A DNA stretch of 13,691 bases, taken from positions 1 to 13,691 of the forward strand of contig CACZPG010000116.1 in the NCBI GenBank assembly GCA_902782965.1, given 5' to 3'. The position numbers and the translations under genes are program-made. The notes under the pieces are model-generated. The model had not been told where the DNA came from. It ran no database searches and was given only the letters and a program-made list of their open reading frames with translations. Position 1 is the stretch's first letter, and each line of letters begins with the position of its first letter. This DNA is from an uncultured Lachnospiraceae bacterium (lineage in GTDB: Bacteria; Bacillota; Clostridia; Lachnospirales; Lachnospiraceae). Shown here piece by piece: positions 1 to 7,036 of this stretch.

Positions 1-34
1 CTCAGCTTCTTACATCCAAAGAACGCTTTAGCTT

Positions 35-310
35 TTATTTCTGTCCATTAATCTTAACCGTATCCGGAATATTAATCTTTTTGATCTTTTTACCTGTCGG
101 TTTAACCACCGAAACCTTGCCGCCTTCCTCATTCTCCGTGTTTTTCTCTGTATCCTTGCCTATATCATTATTAATATCGTCCTCTGCAGCAAATACATTG
201 ATATTAATGAATAAGACAGGCATCACAAAAAGCATCACAAAAAACATCACATACGAAATAACCAAATATGTAATTCTGCCTTTTTCATTTTTATCATAGC
301 AGAGCTCCAT
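35..310 (-). CDS. small secreted or membrane-anchored protein, unrecognised
   Basis: I do not recognise a family. The 91-residue product starts with a short charged segment, then a long hydrophobic stretch (about residues 14-41) ending in V-F-A-A-E, which looks like a signal peptide with a signal-peptidase I type site or a single N-terminal anchor. The remaining ~50 residues are polar, Asp/Glu/Asn-rich then Lys-rich (KPTGKKIKKINIP), and would lie outside the membrane. The ATG at 310 is 16 bp downstream of the stop of the broken PIG-V-like gene and has only a weak upstream AGG, so translation may depend on coupling or the start may be wrong. It probably shares a transcript with that gene. The open frame ends in TAA at 35-37. 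Reality as a gene is likely but not certain; function unknown. Confidence 0.6.
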   Translation of the reverse strand: MELCYDKNEKGRITYLVISYVMFFVMLFVMPVLFININVFAAEDDINNDIGKDTEKNTENEEGGKVSVVKPTGKKIKKINIPDTVKINGQK

Positions 311-326
311 TCAAATCAGAAACGAC

Positions 327-1631
327 CTAATAAACATGCTTCCAGGTCAGAAACTCAAACAATATCACTCCATATAGCATGGCACTTGTTACCACCAGGA
401 GTTTATCCACTTTCTCATGTTTCCTTGAGAAAACAGCCATTATAATAAACATTGGAAAAGCAGCGGACATATAACGTCCCGAACTTATCAGCCATCCATG
501 TGAATAGCAGGTTATGACATAAAACGCATAAAACAATATATATTTACTATTTATTACAAAAAGCGAATATCCCAACAATACAACTGATAGAACAATAAGG
601 AATACCGGAACATATCCTGCCATCACCTGAAGCTGTCCGGACAGTCCGCCATTAAATGATCTGCCCCATACATCAGCTATGGTCTTCGCAAAAAACTGTC
701 CCTGATTATTCCAGTTATCCCTCTGATAGTCCAGGAAGATCAATGGATCTCCGGCAATCTTGTAATTGATCAGGAAATAGACTCCTAACCCCAGAAGAGT
801 TAACACAGCGCCTATAATTACCGGTAATGCATTTCCAAATAGCTTCTTATATTTTTTATTAATAATATCTTCTATAGGCCGTTTATATTCCATCCACTCG
901 CAAAACAGAATTATAAGCAGGAGAATACCCTGTACTCGCGTCAGGCTGGCAAAAAAACCGATAACTCCACTTACGATCCACTTATGCTTCTTCGTATAAT
1001 AGAAACACATAGCACACATCATCAGAAATGTACTCTCGGTCATTATAGAACCATAATAGAAGGAAAATGGGAAAATTGATAAGTAAACAGCTGCTTTCTT
1101 CGCTATGTCTTCCCCGAATTCCAGACAGATTGCTCCATAAAAATAGCATATTCCTATAACATAACAGATAACCGATACCAGCAATGCAGCAATCCTGTAG
1201 TCACTGATTATCAGATGAAAGGCTTTTACCAAATATGGATAAACCGGAAAGAACACCAGATACACATACATGTTTTCTACTTCCAGACCTTTATATCCTG
1301 ATTCAGCAATGCCTAAATAATGCTGCGAATCCTATTTAATCCATTCATTCAGGAATTTATCAAGGCTTAAGGGCTCTTCCTCTACATATGATCTCATAAT
1401 AAAAGCACTTATTATCAGGCAGATAACGCGAAATAATAAAGCAATCAACGCCACCTTGATATAATCTTTTATTTCCGGCTGAAATGTATCAAACTGATGG
1501 TCAGATAAAAAGCCCCTTAGTACAATATTATTTCCGTTATAAGTCTTCCCACTGGATTTATAGAATACCGTTAACAATGATATAACAATAAAACTAATAA
1601 TAATTACTGCTGTTCCCCAACCAAAAAGCAT
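327..1631 (-). pseudogene. PIG-V-like mannosyltransferase (GT-C), interrupted by an in-frame amber stop
   Basis: Read as one frame from the ATG at 1631 (strong GGAGG, 6 nt upstream), the product would be 434 residues with one internal TAG at 1334-1332 (codon 100). The upstream piece has two membrane helices and ends N-E-W-I-K. The frame continues without shift as D-S-Q-H-Y-L-G-I-A-E-S-G-Y, then a multi-helix C-terminal part containing PFSFYYGSIMTESTF and LTRVQG. These match the PIG-V/GPI-mannosyltransferase pattern (W-D-x-x-x-Y-xx-I-A-xx-G-Y in the first outer loop, PFSFF-xx-TES, LTR-x-x-G), where the loop Asp is thought catalytic. The stop sits where Trp (TGG) is expected, so one G-to-A change explains it. 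The distal open frame begins at ATG 1271, after the catalytic motif, so reinitiation there would give an inactive protein. Family assignment is from remembered motifs. The alternatives are a sequencing error or readthrough. Confidence 0.82.
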
Positions 1632-1700
1632 TTTATTTCCTCCGACAATATATTTATATCCTTTATGATATGTTTCATCCTGAGAGCATTAACCTTATGT

Positions 1701-1709
1701 ATTATAACA
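1701..1709 (-). promoter_or_regulatory. extended -10 promoter for the PIG-V-like gene
   Basis: The minus strand reads TGTTATAAT, a perfect -10 hexamer with the TGn extension, about 70 bp upstream of the ATG at 1631. No good -35 is found 16-18 bp further upstream, as is usual for extended -10 promoters. It drives the broken mannosyltransferase and probably the small gene after it. Confidence 0.5.
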
Positions 1710-1749
1710 AATCTTCGATCATAATAGTATTCATTATTAATCATACTAA

Positions 1750-1778
1750 TTGAGTTTTTTTATTGTAGATGATATTAT
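1750..1778 (+). promoter_or_regulatory. candidate sigma-70 promoter for the PMT-family gene
   Basis: TTGAGT (1750-1755), a 17-bp spacer containing a T-run, and TATTAT (1773-1778). The predicted start, near 1785, is the first base of the large hairpin at 1786-1843, so the message would have a ~240-nt leader made mostly of hairpins. The -10 overlaps the left terminal repeat of the 172-bp element by three bases, so the promoter may be partly supplied by the element. Confidence 0.45.
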
Positions 1779-1947
1779 GACATAAGTGTCATAGGTCAAC
1801 ATGCGTTCCTGCTTGCAGGAAACGCATATTGACCTTATGACACGCTGAAACATTTGGAATTAGCGATTTTTGTAGAAAATCAGCGGTTTCCAAATGTTTC
1901 TAGGATTGCGAGAATTGCTTTAGCAATGGAGCAATCCGTATGTCATA
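1776..1947. repeat. 172-bp four-way-junction element: MITE/REP-like repeat or structured RNA
   Basis: Nested inverted repeats tile the whole stretch. The ends TATGACATA (1776-1784) and TATGTCATA (1939-1947) are perfect 9-bp inverted repeats. Inside are three adjacent hairpins. One is at 1786-1843: arms of 27 and 29 nt, paired except for one mismatch and two single-base bulges. The second is at 1847-1900: 13-bp perfect outer stem GAAACATTTGGAA, plus an inner GATTTT/AAAATC stem. The third is at 1903-1937: GGATTGC/GCAATCC outside, ATTGC-TTTA-GCAAT inside. Linkers between helices are only 1, 3, 2 and 1 nt, so every segment belongs to a closed four-way junction. No U-run follows any hairpin, so these are not ordinary terminators. 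Being palindromic, the element folds on either strand. The rest of the 391-bp divergent intergenic region (1632-2022) holds only the two promoters and the RBS AGAGAGG (2009-2015). A 61-codon frame crossing it shows no protein signal. Confidence 0.72.
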
Positions 1948-2022
1948 TGGTGTCAAAAGGTACTTATAAAACCCATATCATTATATCATTTACAAATACT
2001 ACACTATCAGAGAGGCATATTC

Positions 2023-4110
2023 ATGTCAAAAAAAAGTAAAAAAAATAATAAAAGAAGTAACAATAAAACAAACAACAATAACGTAAACAGCAATAAAGCA
2101 AACAACAATAACGTAAACAATAATAGCATCGTTACCAATAACACCGATGAAAAAACAGGCAACAAGAATGCCGGCAATAAGAAGATTTCAGGCAGGAACA
2201 GCAAACCGGCGCCAAAGAAGAGTTTCTTCTATTCTCTTCCTTCTGTAAAGCTTCTTACAAAGAAGGACTGGATCTGCATGTCTGTACTTACTGTTATTTT
2301 TACAATTCTTGTATTCTTCCGTCTTGGAAATACCTATGCACCTGAGTCATATTATCAGACAACCAAGGAAAATAGAGATATCATCCTGGACTTTGGTGAT
2401 TATATAACCGTCGAGCAGCTTGATATATATCTCGGAAATCTGGATAGTCGTCAGCTGTCTCTCTCCACTTTTAATGAGACCACACAAGAGTGGGAAACCA
2501 TCGGCGACAGGACCGTCACGTCTGTATTCCAGTGGAACAAGGTTGATGTATATTATAATCTCAGATATCTCGGAATTGTATGCACTTCAGAAGATGGTGG
2601 TGTATTTAACGAGATGGTCTGTCTTGGAAGTGAAGGCGAAATCCTTAACCCTGTTAATGAGTCAGACTATCCTGAACTCTTTGATGAACAGGAAAAGTAT
2701 TATGACACGGCCGAAGCTACATATATGGATGGAACTATGTTCGACGAGATTTATCATGGCCGTACCGGTTATGAATTCGTTCATGGTCTGCCAACCTACG
2801 AAACCACTCATCCACAACTGGGAAAGTGTTTCATCGCACTCGGAATAAAGATGTTTGGAATGACTCCTTTCGGCTTCAGATTCTTCGTAGCTATATTTGG
2901 AATTCTCTTCGTTCCACTGATTTACTGCTTTGCCAAAGCAATCTTTAAGAACACCTATGTGGCAGGAAGCACCTGTCTTCTTTTCGCGTTTGACTGCATG
3001 CATTATACACTGTCACGTATTTCTACTATCGACATATTCGTTGCATTCTTTATAATTCAGTCTTATTACTACATGTACCTATATATGACTGAATTCAATG
3101 CCGCATATCAGGGAAAAGACAAGCTGTCAGGAAAACTGATGCCTCGTAACATTACCGGACTGCTTGCTCTTTCAGGCTTTACCATGGGCTGTGCAATAGC
3201 TACCAAGCTTACCGGAGTATACGCCGCAGCAGGACTCGCACTTATATTCCTGGTGCATACATTTACACATTATCCGGTCAGAAAGGTAGGAAAACTCGCA
3301 GCATTCTGCGTACTTTTCTTCATTGTCATCCCACTCTTCACTTATACCCTGGCATATATACCATCCGTAGAACTCTATGCACAGATGGGCTATACTGACA
3401 AGACCATAACCTGGAACGACGATGGATTATATATTGGTTACGGCTGGACCGGACTCATTGCAAGAACCCTCAGAAACACTAATTACATGATAAATTATCA
3501 TTCAAACCTTCAGGCAACTCATCCGTATATGTCAGACTTTTATACATGGCCTGTAGTATATAAGCCTCTTCTGGCTGCTAATGCTCTGGTCAGCCAGACA
3601 GATAAAGTTACTTTACGTTCAACTGTAAATTATATCGGAAATGTAGCCGTATGGTGGGCAGCTATCCCCTGTGTTCTTTTCGTATTCTATAAAGCAATAC
3701 GTGGAATGATTAAAATATTCTTATGTTTTATCAATAAATTCAGTACCTCTAAAACAGGGAAATCAAAAATTCAAGAAGCTGCGTCATTAAACGATGTGCT
3801 GCTTGTAAATGAAAAGACAGCCATTTTACTGACTGTCTCATATCTTGCTCAATACATACCATGGATGGGAGTATCAAGATGTGTATTCATTTATCATTAT
3901 TTTCCATCATTTATCTTTTCTGTATTTATGATGGGCTATACAATTAACACACTTATTAACTGGAAACCCGGGATCAGGAAGCTGATTAACGTTTACCTGA
4001 TTGTTGTGATATTTATATTCTTCCTGTTCTTCCCGCTGATTTCAGGATTACCATTCTCATATGATTTAACCCATAAGCTTAACTGGTTTAAAAGCTGGAC
4101 TCTGAATTAG
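2023..4110 (+). CDS. PMT-family (GT39-like) phospholipid-carrier-dependent glycosyltransferase
   Basis: A polytopic GT-C enzyme predicted to transfer a sugar (probably mannose) from a polyprenyl-phosphate carrier onto protein or glycan outside the membrane. The 695-residue product has a Lys/Asn-rich cytoplasmic tail (about 1-60), TM1 at about 83-101, then an unusually long first outer loop. The PMT hallmark acidic pair Asp241-Glu242 lies in M-F-D-E-I-Y-H, followed by THPQLGK (262-268), matching the family HPPLGK motif; multiple helices follow to the C-terminus. Residues about 115-212, between TM1 and the Asp-Glu pair, are a polar, beta-like block (DFGDYITVEQLDIYLGN...) that resembles a discoidin-type fold; this fold is inference. 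AGAGAGG 7 nt upstream supports the ATG at 2023. The last 23 bp overlap the convergent gene. Acceptor and sugar cannot be read from sequence. Confidence 0.88.
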   Translation: MSKKSKKNNKRSNNKTNNNNVNSNKANNNNVNNNSIVTNNTDEKTGNKNAGNKKISGRNSKPAPKKSFFYSLPSVKLLTKKDWICMSVLTVIFTILVFFRLGNTYAPESYYQTTKENRDIILDFGDYITVEQLDIYLGNLDSRQLSLSTFNETTQEWETIGDRTVTSVFQWNKVDVYYNLRYLGIVCTSEDGGVFNEMVCLGSEGEILNPVNESDYPELFDEQEKYYDTAEATYMDGTMFDEIYHGRTGYEFVHGLPTYETTHPQLGKCFIALGIKMFGMTPFGFRFFVAIFGILFVPLIYCFAKAIFKNTYVAGSTCLLFAFDCMHYTLSRISTIDIFVAFFIIQSYYYMYLYMTEFNAAYQGKDKLSGKLMPRNITGLLALSGFTMGCAIATKLTGVYAAAGLALIFLVHTFTHYPVRKVGKLAAFCVLFFIVIPLFTYTLAYIPSVELYAQMGYTDKTITWNDDGLYIGYGWTGLIARTLRNTNYMINYHSNLQATHPYMSDFYTWPVVYKPLLAANALVSQTDKVTLRSTVNYIGNVAVWWAAIPCVLFVFYKAIRGMIKIFLCFINKFSTSKTGKSKIQEAASLNDVLLVNEKTAILLTVSYLAQYIPWMGVSRCVFIYHYFPSFIFSVFMMGYTINTLINWKPGIRKLINVYLIVVIFIFFLFFPLISGLPFSYDLTHKLNWFKSWTLN
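2061..2120 (+). repeat. two tandem 30-bp units encoding an Asn-rich linker
   Basis: Units 2061-2090 and 2091-2120 match at 28 of 30 bases, with 21 identical bases in a row (2069-2089 and 2099-2119). They encode N-N-K-T-N-N-N-N-V-N and S-N-K-A-N-N-N-N-V-N in the cytoplasmic tail of the PMT-family enzyme. The 30-bp period preserves frame, so copy number can change without breaking the gene. Confidence 0.85.
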
Positions 4111-5350
4111 ATATTTCTTTATATAGATCATATCCGACAATTCCGATAAGAATTGTTTCAAATACAGCCAGCACCTGAATAGAGAAAATATGGGCTCCTG
4201 TCAGGAATGGCATGTAAGTAAAGACAGTTATCAGGAAAAATCCTATCATCAACGGAATTCTTTTAGGATTAATAACTGCATATATAACTACAATCATATC
4301 AAGTATTACCCCATATCTGTCATGCATATGAGGAAGAGTATATATTGTTACTGCCACTGTAAGCAGTGCTATAAGAATTAATATTTTTTCAGTAATATCT
4401 ATCTTTTTTACATATATGTAATAACAAATGATTCCCAATACTATTATTGCCAGGAATAATCCTGCTCCGGACACCTCATCCATATGATGTCCACCATTTA
4501 TATTTTCATCCAGAAATGCATAAAGATTAGGATACTCTAAGGTGCCCCATGGGAATTGTGATGTCTGATCAGTATAGGCAAAGAAAATATCTGAAATTGA
4601 ACATCCTGCAAATAAAGCCGGCAGGCTTGTAGCAAAGTATACTATTGGAATCCAAATAAAATGAAGTAGCTTTAAAGTGTATTTCTTTAACCAGATAATT
4701 ATCAGGAAAGGAAATATAAATATAGCCTGCAGTTTAAATGACAATGCTATTCCCATCATTATCATTGAAAGATTTCCTTTATCTTTGAGCAGATAATAAA
4801 TCCCCCAGATAATAAAACATGTATAGATAGCGTCGCACTGTCCCCAGTAAGCTCCGTTAAGTATATAAGTAGGTGAAAGCAGAACGAATGCCATTCCCAT
4901 TACTGACTTCCTGGTGGAACCAGTCATATGAAGCAGTATCAAAAAGGCAGCTATGCTTGTGGCATATTCGAAGAAAATCGATAATACCTTCAAGCCTGAA
5001 AGCCAGTTGTCTGTCACAGCAACAACAAGCCCCATCATATATATCTGAGAGGTTCCGTAATTTCCTATAACGCTGAAAACACCCTCATCTGATATTTTCT
5101 GCATCCATTCATTATATGAGACAAAGTCACCTGAAACAATTGGAAACAGCTTGGTTCTGGATAAATAAGCCAGAATCCATAAAGCTATTACAAACAGCAG
5201 ATCCACCATTTCAAATTTCAGACCTTTAATACAGAACTGTTTGCATAGCAGGCTATCTATAAAACGCGGACCATCCGCATTTGTTTTAGCCTCACTTATT
5301 TCGTCTGTTATAGTATTTTCAATATCTTCTTTTACTGCATTAGAGCCCAT
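4088..5350 (-). CDS. Gpi18/GT87-like polytopic GT-C glycosyltransferase
   Basis: A 420-residue multi-helix membrane protein with a ~48-residue cytoplasmic N-terminus. After the first helix comes P-I-V-S-G-D-F-V-S-Y-N-E-W (Asp75), a typical position for the GT-C catalytic acid in the first outer loop. Residues 159-176 read SPTYILNGAYWGQCDAIY, and a later loop has LPHMHDRY (339-346). Both patterns occur in Gpi18-related bacterial mannosyltransferases (N-xx-x-W-G-Q-x-D and M-H-E/D-R-Y). It presumably uses a polyprenyl-phosphate sugar to extend a surface glycan or lipid-linked intermediate. AAAGGA 7 nt upstream supports the ATG at 5350. It lies 48 bp after the last gene of the zinc operon on the same strand with no visible terminator, and overlaps the convergent PMT-family gene by 23 bp. 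Substrate and acceptor are unknown. Confidence 0.78.
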   Translation of the reverse strand: MGSNAVKEDIENTITDEISEAKTNADGPRFIDSLLCKQFCIKGLKFEMVDLLFVIALWILAYLSRTKLFPIVSGDFVSYNEWMQKISDEGVFSVIGNYGTSQIYMMGLVVAVTDNWLSGLKVLSIFFEYATSIAAFLILLHMTGSTRKSVMGMAFVLLSPTYILNGAYWGQCDAIYTCFIIWGIYYLLKDKGNLSMIMMGIALSFKLQAIFIFPFLIIIWLKKYTLKLLHFIWIPIVYFATSLPALFAGCSISDIFFAYTDQTSQFPWGTLEYPNLYAFLDENINGGHHMDEVSGAGLFLAIIVLGIICYYIYVKKIDITEKILILIALLTVAVTIYTLPHMHDRYGVILDMIVVIYAVINPKRIPLMIGFFLITVFTYMPFLTGAHIFSIQVLAVFETILIGIVGYDLYKEISNSESSF

Positions 5351-5398
5351 AATAGTATCCTTTAATAATAATTATATAGTTTCTTATCTTTCTCTATT

Positions 5399-6091
5399 TT
5401 AATTCTTGTCATTTCCGGTTGCAGCATCCTTGACTACCAGAGTTGCATCCACAAGGTGGCAGAACTGGTATTCATCATCCGGGTTATCCTTATAGGTTTC
5501 AAAGGTTCCTATAACTTCAACCTCGGCATCTTCTGCCGGATATTCATCCGGATACACATGACTTCCGTCACCCCATACAAATTCCAGTCCCTGCTGACAG
5601 CAGGCCAGCGCATCTTTAATAAGCACATAATGATAATATTGCTTGGTATCCTCATACCAGGATGCATAATAAGTTCCCGAAAGCTTAATCTTCTTACCAA
5701 CATAACTGTCTGAATCAGCCATCATCTGATATACCGTCGCATAGATCATATCACTGTTCATTACGGTAAGATCGACATCCACATTAGGATCTGCCTTGGC
5801 ATCCGATGGTGATGACTCATCCTCTGAAGATCCACTTGCCAGCTGTTCCTCAAGCATACCTTTGAGAGCCTCTGCATCGCTCTGCTCCGTGGTAAGATTC
5901 TCAGAAGCTTCAGTAGTTAATTCCGCTGTCATTTCTTCAGAATTTTCCTTAGCTATCTGACTGTCAAGAGCAGCCTGAACATTATTATTGCTTCCAGTCT
6001 TAGATTCTGTCGTGTTATTTCCACATCCGACAGATGTAATCATAACAGCAATCAAAAGGATTGATAAACTGTATCGTTTAATCTTTTTCAT
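5399..6091 (-). CDS. lipoprotein with OB-fold-like domain, last gene of the zinc operon
   Basis: The N-terminus is a lipoprotein signal peptide with lipobox S-V-G-C (Cys23). Residues 24-105 are a low-complexity Ser/Glu/Asp/Thr-rich linker. The C-terminal ~115 residues (YVGKKIKLSGTYY..., ALACCQQGLEF at 162-172, AEVEVIGTF at 189-197) look like a small beta-barrel with a Cys-Cys pair. This resembles the extracytoplasmic half of TIGR03943/YcgQ (DUF1980) proteins, which I recall as being associated with Zur-regulated zinc genes; the resemblance is from memory, not a search. It follows znuB by 27 bp with a good RBS (AGGGGA, 5 nt), so it is co-transcribed. A plausible job is binding or delivering metal, or a small ligand, at the outer membrane surface next to the transporter. 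Cys164, Cys165, Cys211 and His212 are candidate ligands. The exact function is not established. Confidence 0.75.
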   Translation of the reverse strand: MKKIKRYSLSILLIAVMITSVGCGNNTTESKTGSNNNVQAALDSQIAKENSEEMTAELTTEASENLTTEQSDAEALKGMLEEQLASGSSEDESSPSDAKADPNVDVDLTVMNSDMIYATVYQMMADSDSYVGKKIKLSGTYYASWYEDTKQYYHYVLIKDALACCQQGLEFVWGDGSHVYPDEYPAEDAEVEVIGTFETYKDNPDDEYQFCHLVDATLVVKDAATGNDKN

Positions 6092-6118
6092 TTAATTCCC
6101 CTATTAGTACAAATAAGT

Positions 6119-7000
6119 TTATTGATTCTTTAGTATGAATTTTCCTATACATACAGCAAGCAGGAACCATAATAAATCCACTCCAACTATAGTAGCACCA
6201 ACCGGAGTAGAATACAAGATTGAAACCAGCATGCCCGCAAGCGCACAGATTACAGAAAAAACAGCTGATAACAGAACTACACCTCTGAAGGTGCCGCTGA
6301 GTCTCATGGCCGCAAGTGCCGGAAATACAATCAGCGCAGATATCAGAAGACTTCCCACCAGATTCATTCCCAGAACAATTATTACCGCTATGATTATAGC
6401 TATAAGGAAATTATATCTTCCGGCCTTTACTCCTGTAGCTCTGCAGAAGGTTTCATCAAATGTTACAGCAAATATCTTATTGTAGAACAACAGATATACA
6501 GCAATCACTATTAATGAGAGAACTATACATATTGCAACTTCGGTACTGTCAAGAGTCAGAATAGACGTTGAACCGAACAAAGTACTGCACACATCACCGG
6601 ATACATTTGCCGACGCAGAGAATACATTCATGATAAGATAACCGAAAGCAAGAGATGTAACCGAAAGCATTGCAATCGCTGCATCCCCCTTAAGCATTGA
6701 TTTATTACCGCCTCTGAGAAGCAGTACTGCTACCAGAATTGTAACCGGCATCACAAGTATATTTAGATTTGCAAGCTTGAGAACACTGGCTACAGCCATT
6801 GCTCCGAAGGCCACATGAGAGAGTCCGTCACCTATGAAGGAATATCTTTTCAGAACAAGCGTCACTCCCAGCAGCGACGAACATAATGCGATCAGCACTC
6901 CCACAATAAGCGCAAATATTACGAAATTATACTGGAAATAATATGCGAGTGTGTCAATTACACCGCCTTCTAATGTCAGTCTGGAAATAATACTATACAT
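6119..7000 (-). CDS. znuB: zinc/manganese ABC transporter permease (ABC-3 family)
   Basis: A 293-residue polytopic membrane protein of the ABC-3 (ZnuB/MntB/AdcB) family, forming the channel of the metal importer. The early motif G-D-G-L-S-H-V-A-F-G-A (about residues 57-67) matches the family's conserved GD-x-L-S-H segment; the rest is eight or so hydrophobic helices, and the length is normal for the family. The ATG at 7000 has GGAG about 8 nt upstream. It sits 36 bp after the ATPase gene and 27 bp before the lipoprotein gene, in a single minus-strand operon. Zinc rather than manganese is inferred from the acidic/His-rich loop in the binding protein and the Fur-family regulator; the permease itself does not decide the metal. 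Confidence 0.9.
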   Translation of the reverse strand: MYSIISRLTLEGGVIDTLAYYFQYNFVIFALIVGVLIALCSSLLGVTLVLKRYSFIGDGLSHVAFGAMAVASVLKLANLNILVMPVTILVAVLLLRGGNKSMLKGDAAIAMLSVTSLAFGYLIMNVFSASANVSGDVCSTLFGSTSILTLDSTEVAICIVLSLIVIAVYLLFYNKIFAVTFDETFCRATGVKAGRYNFLIAIIIAVIIVLGMNLVGSLLISALIVFPALAAMRLSGTFRGVVLLSAVFSVICALAGMLVSILYSTPVGATIVGVDLLWFLLAVCIGKFILKNQ

Positions 7001-7036
7001 ATCCTTTACTCCGTTATCTATTAGTAATACCTCTGA

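Noticed and set aside
1786..1843. Large hairpin as an intrinsic terminator
   Set aside because: No U-run follows on either strand next to the stem, and both flanking genes are divergent, so there is no transcript to terminate here.
1854..2039. 61-codon plus-strand frame spanning the palindromic element and the PMT start
   Set aside because: It is mostly made of the inverted-repeat arms, lacks an RBS and overlaps the PMT-family start in another frame; likely a spurious frame on a repeat.
2023..2210. Asn/Lys-rich tail as evidence of a prion-like or eukaryotic-derived protein
   Set aside because: Encoded by A-rich, slippage-prone DNA in an AT-rich genome; a simple tandem duplication explains it.
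6135..6485. 116-codon plus-strand open frame inside znuB
   Set aside because: Antisense shadow of a clear permease gene with no RBS or recognisable domain.
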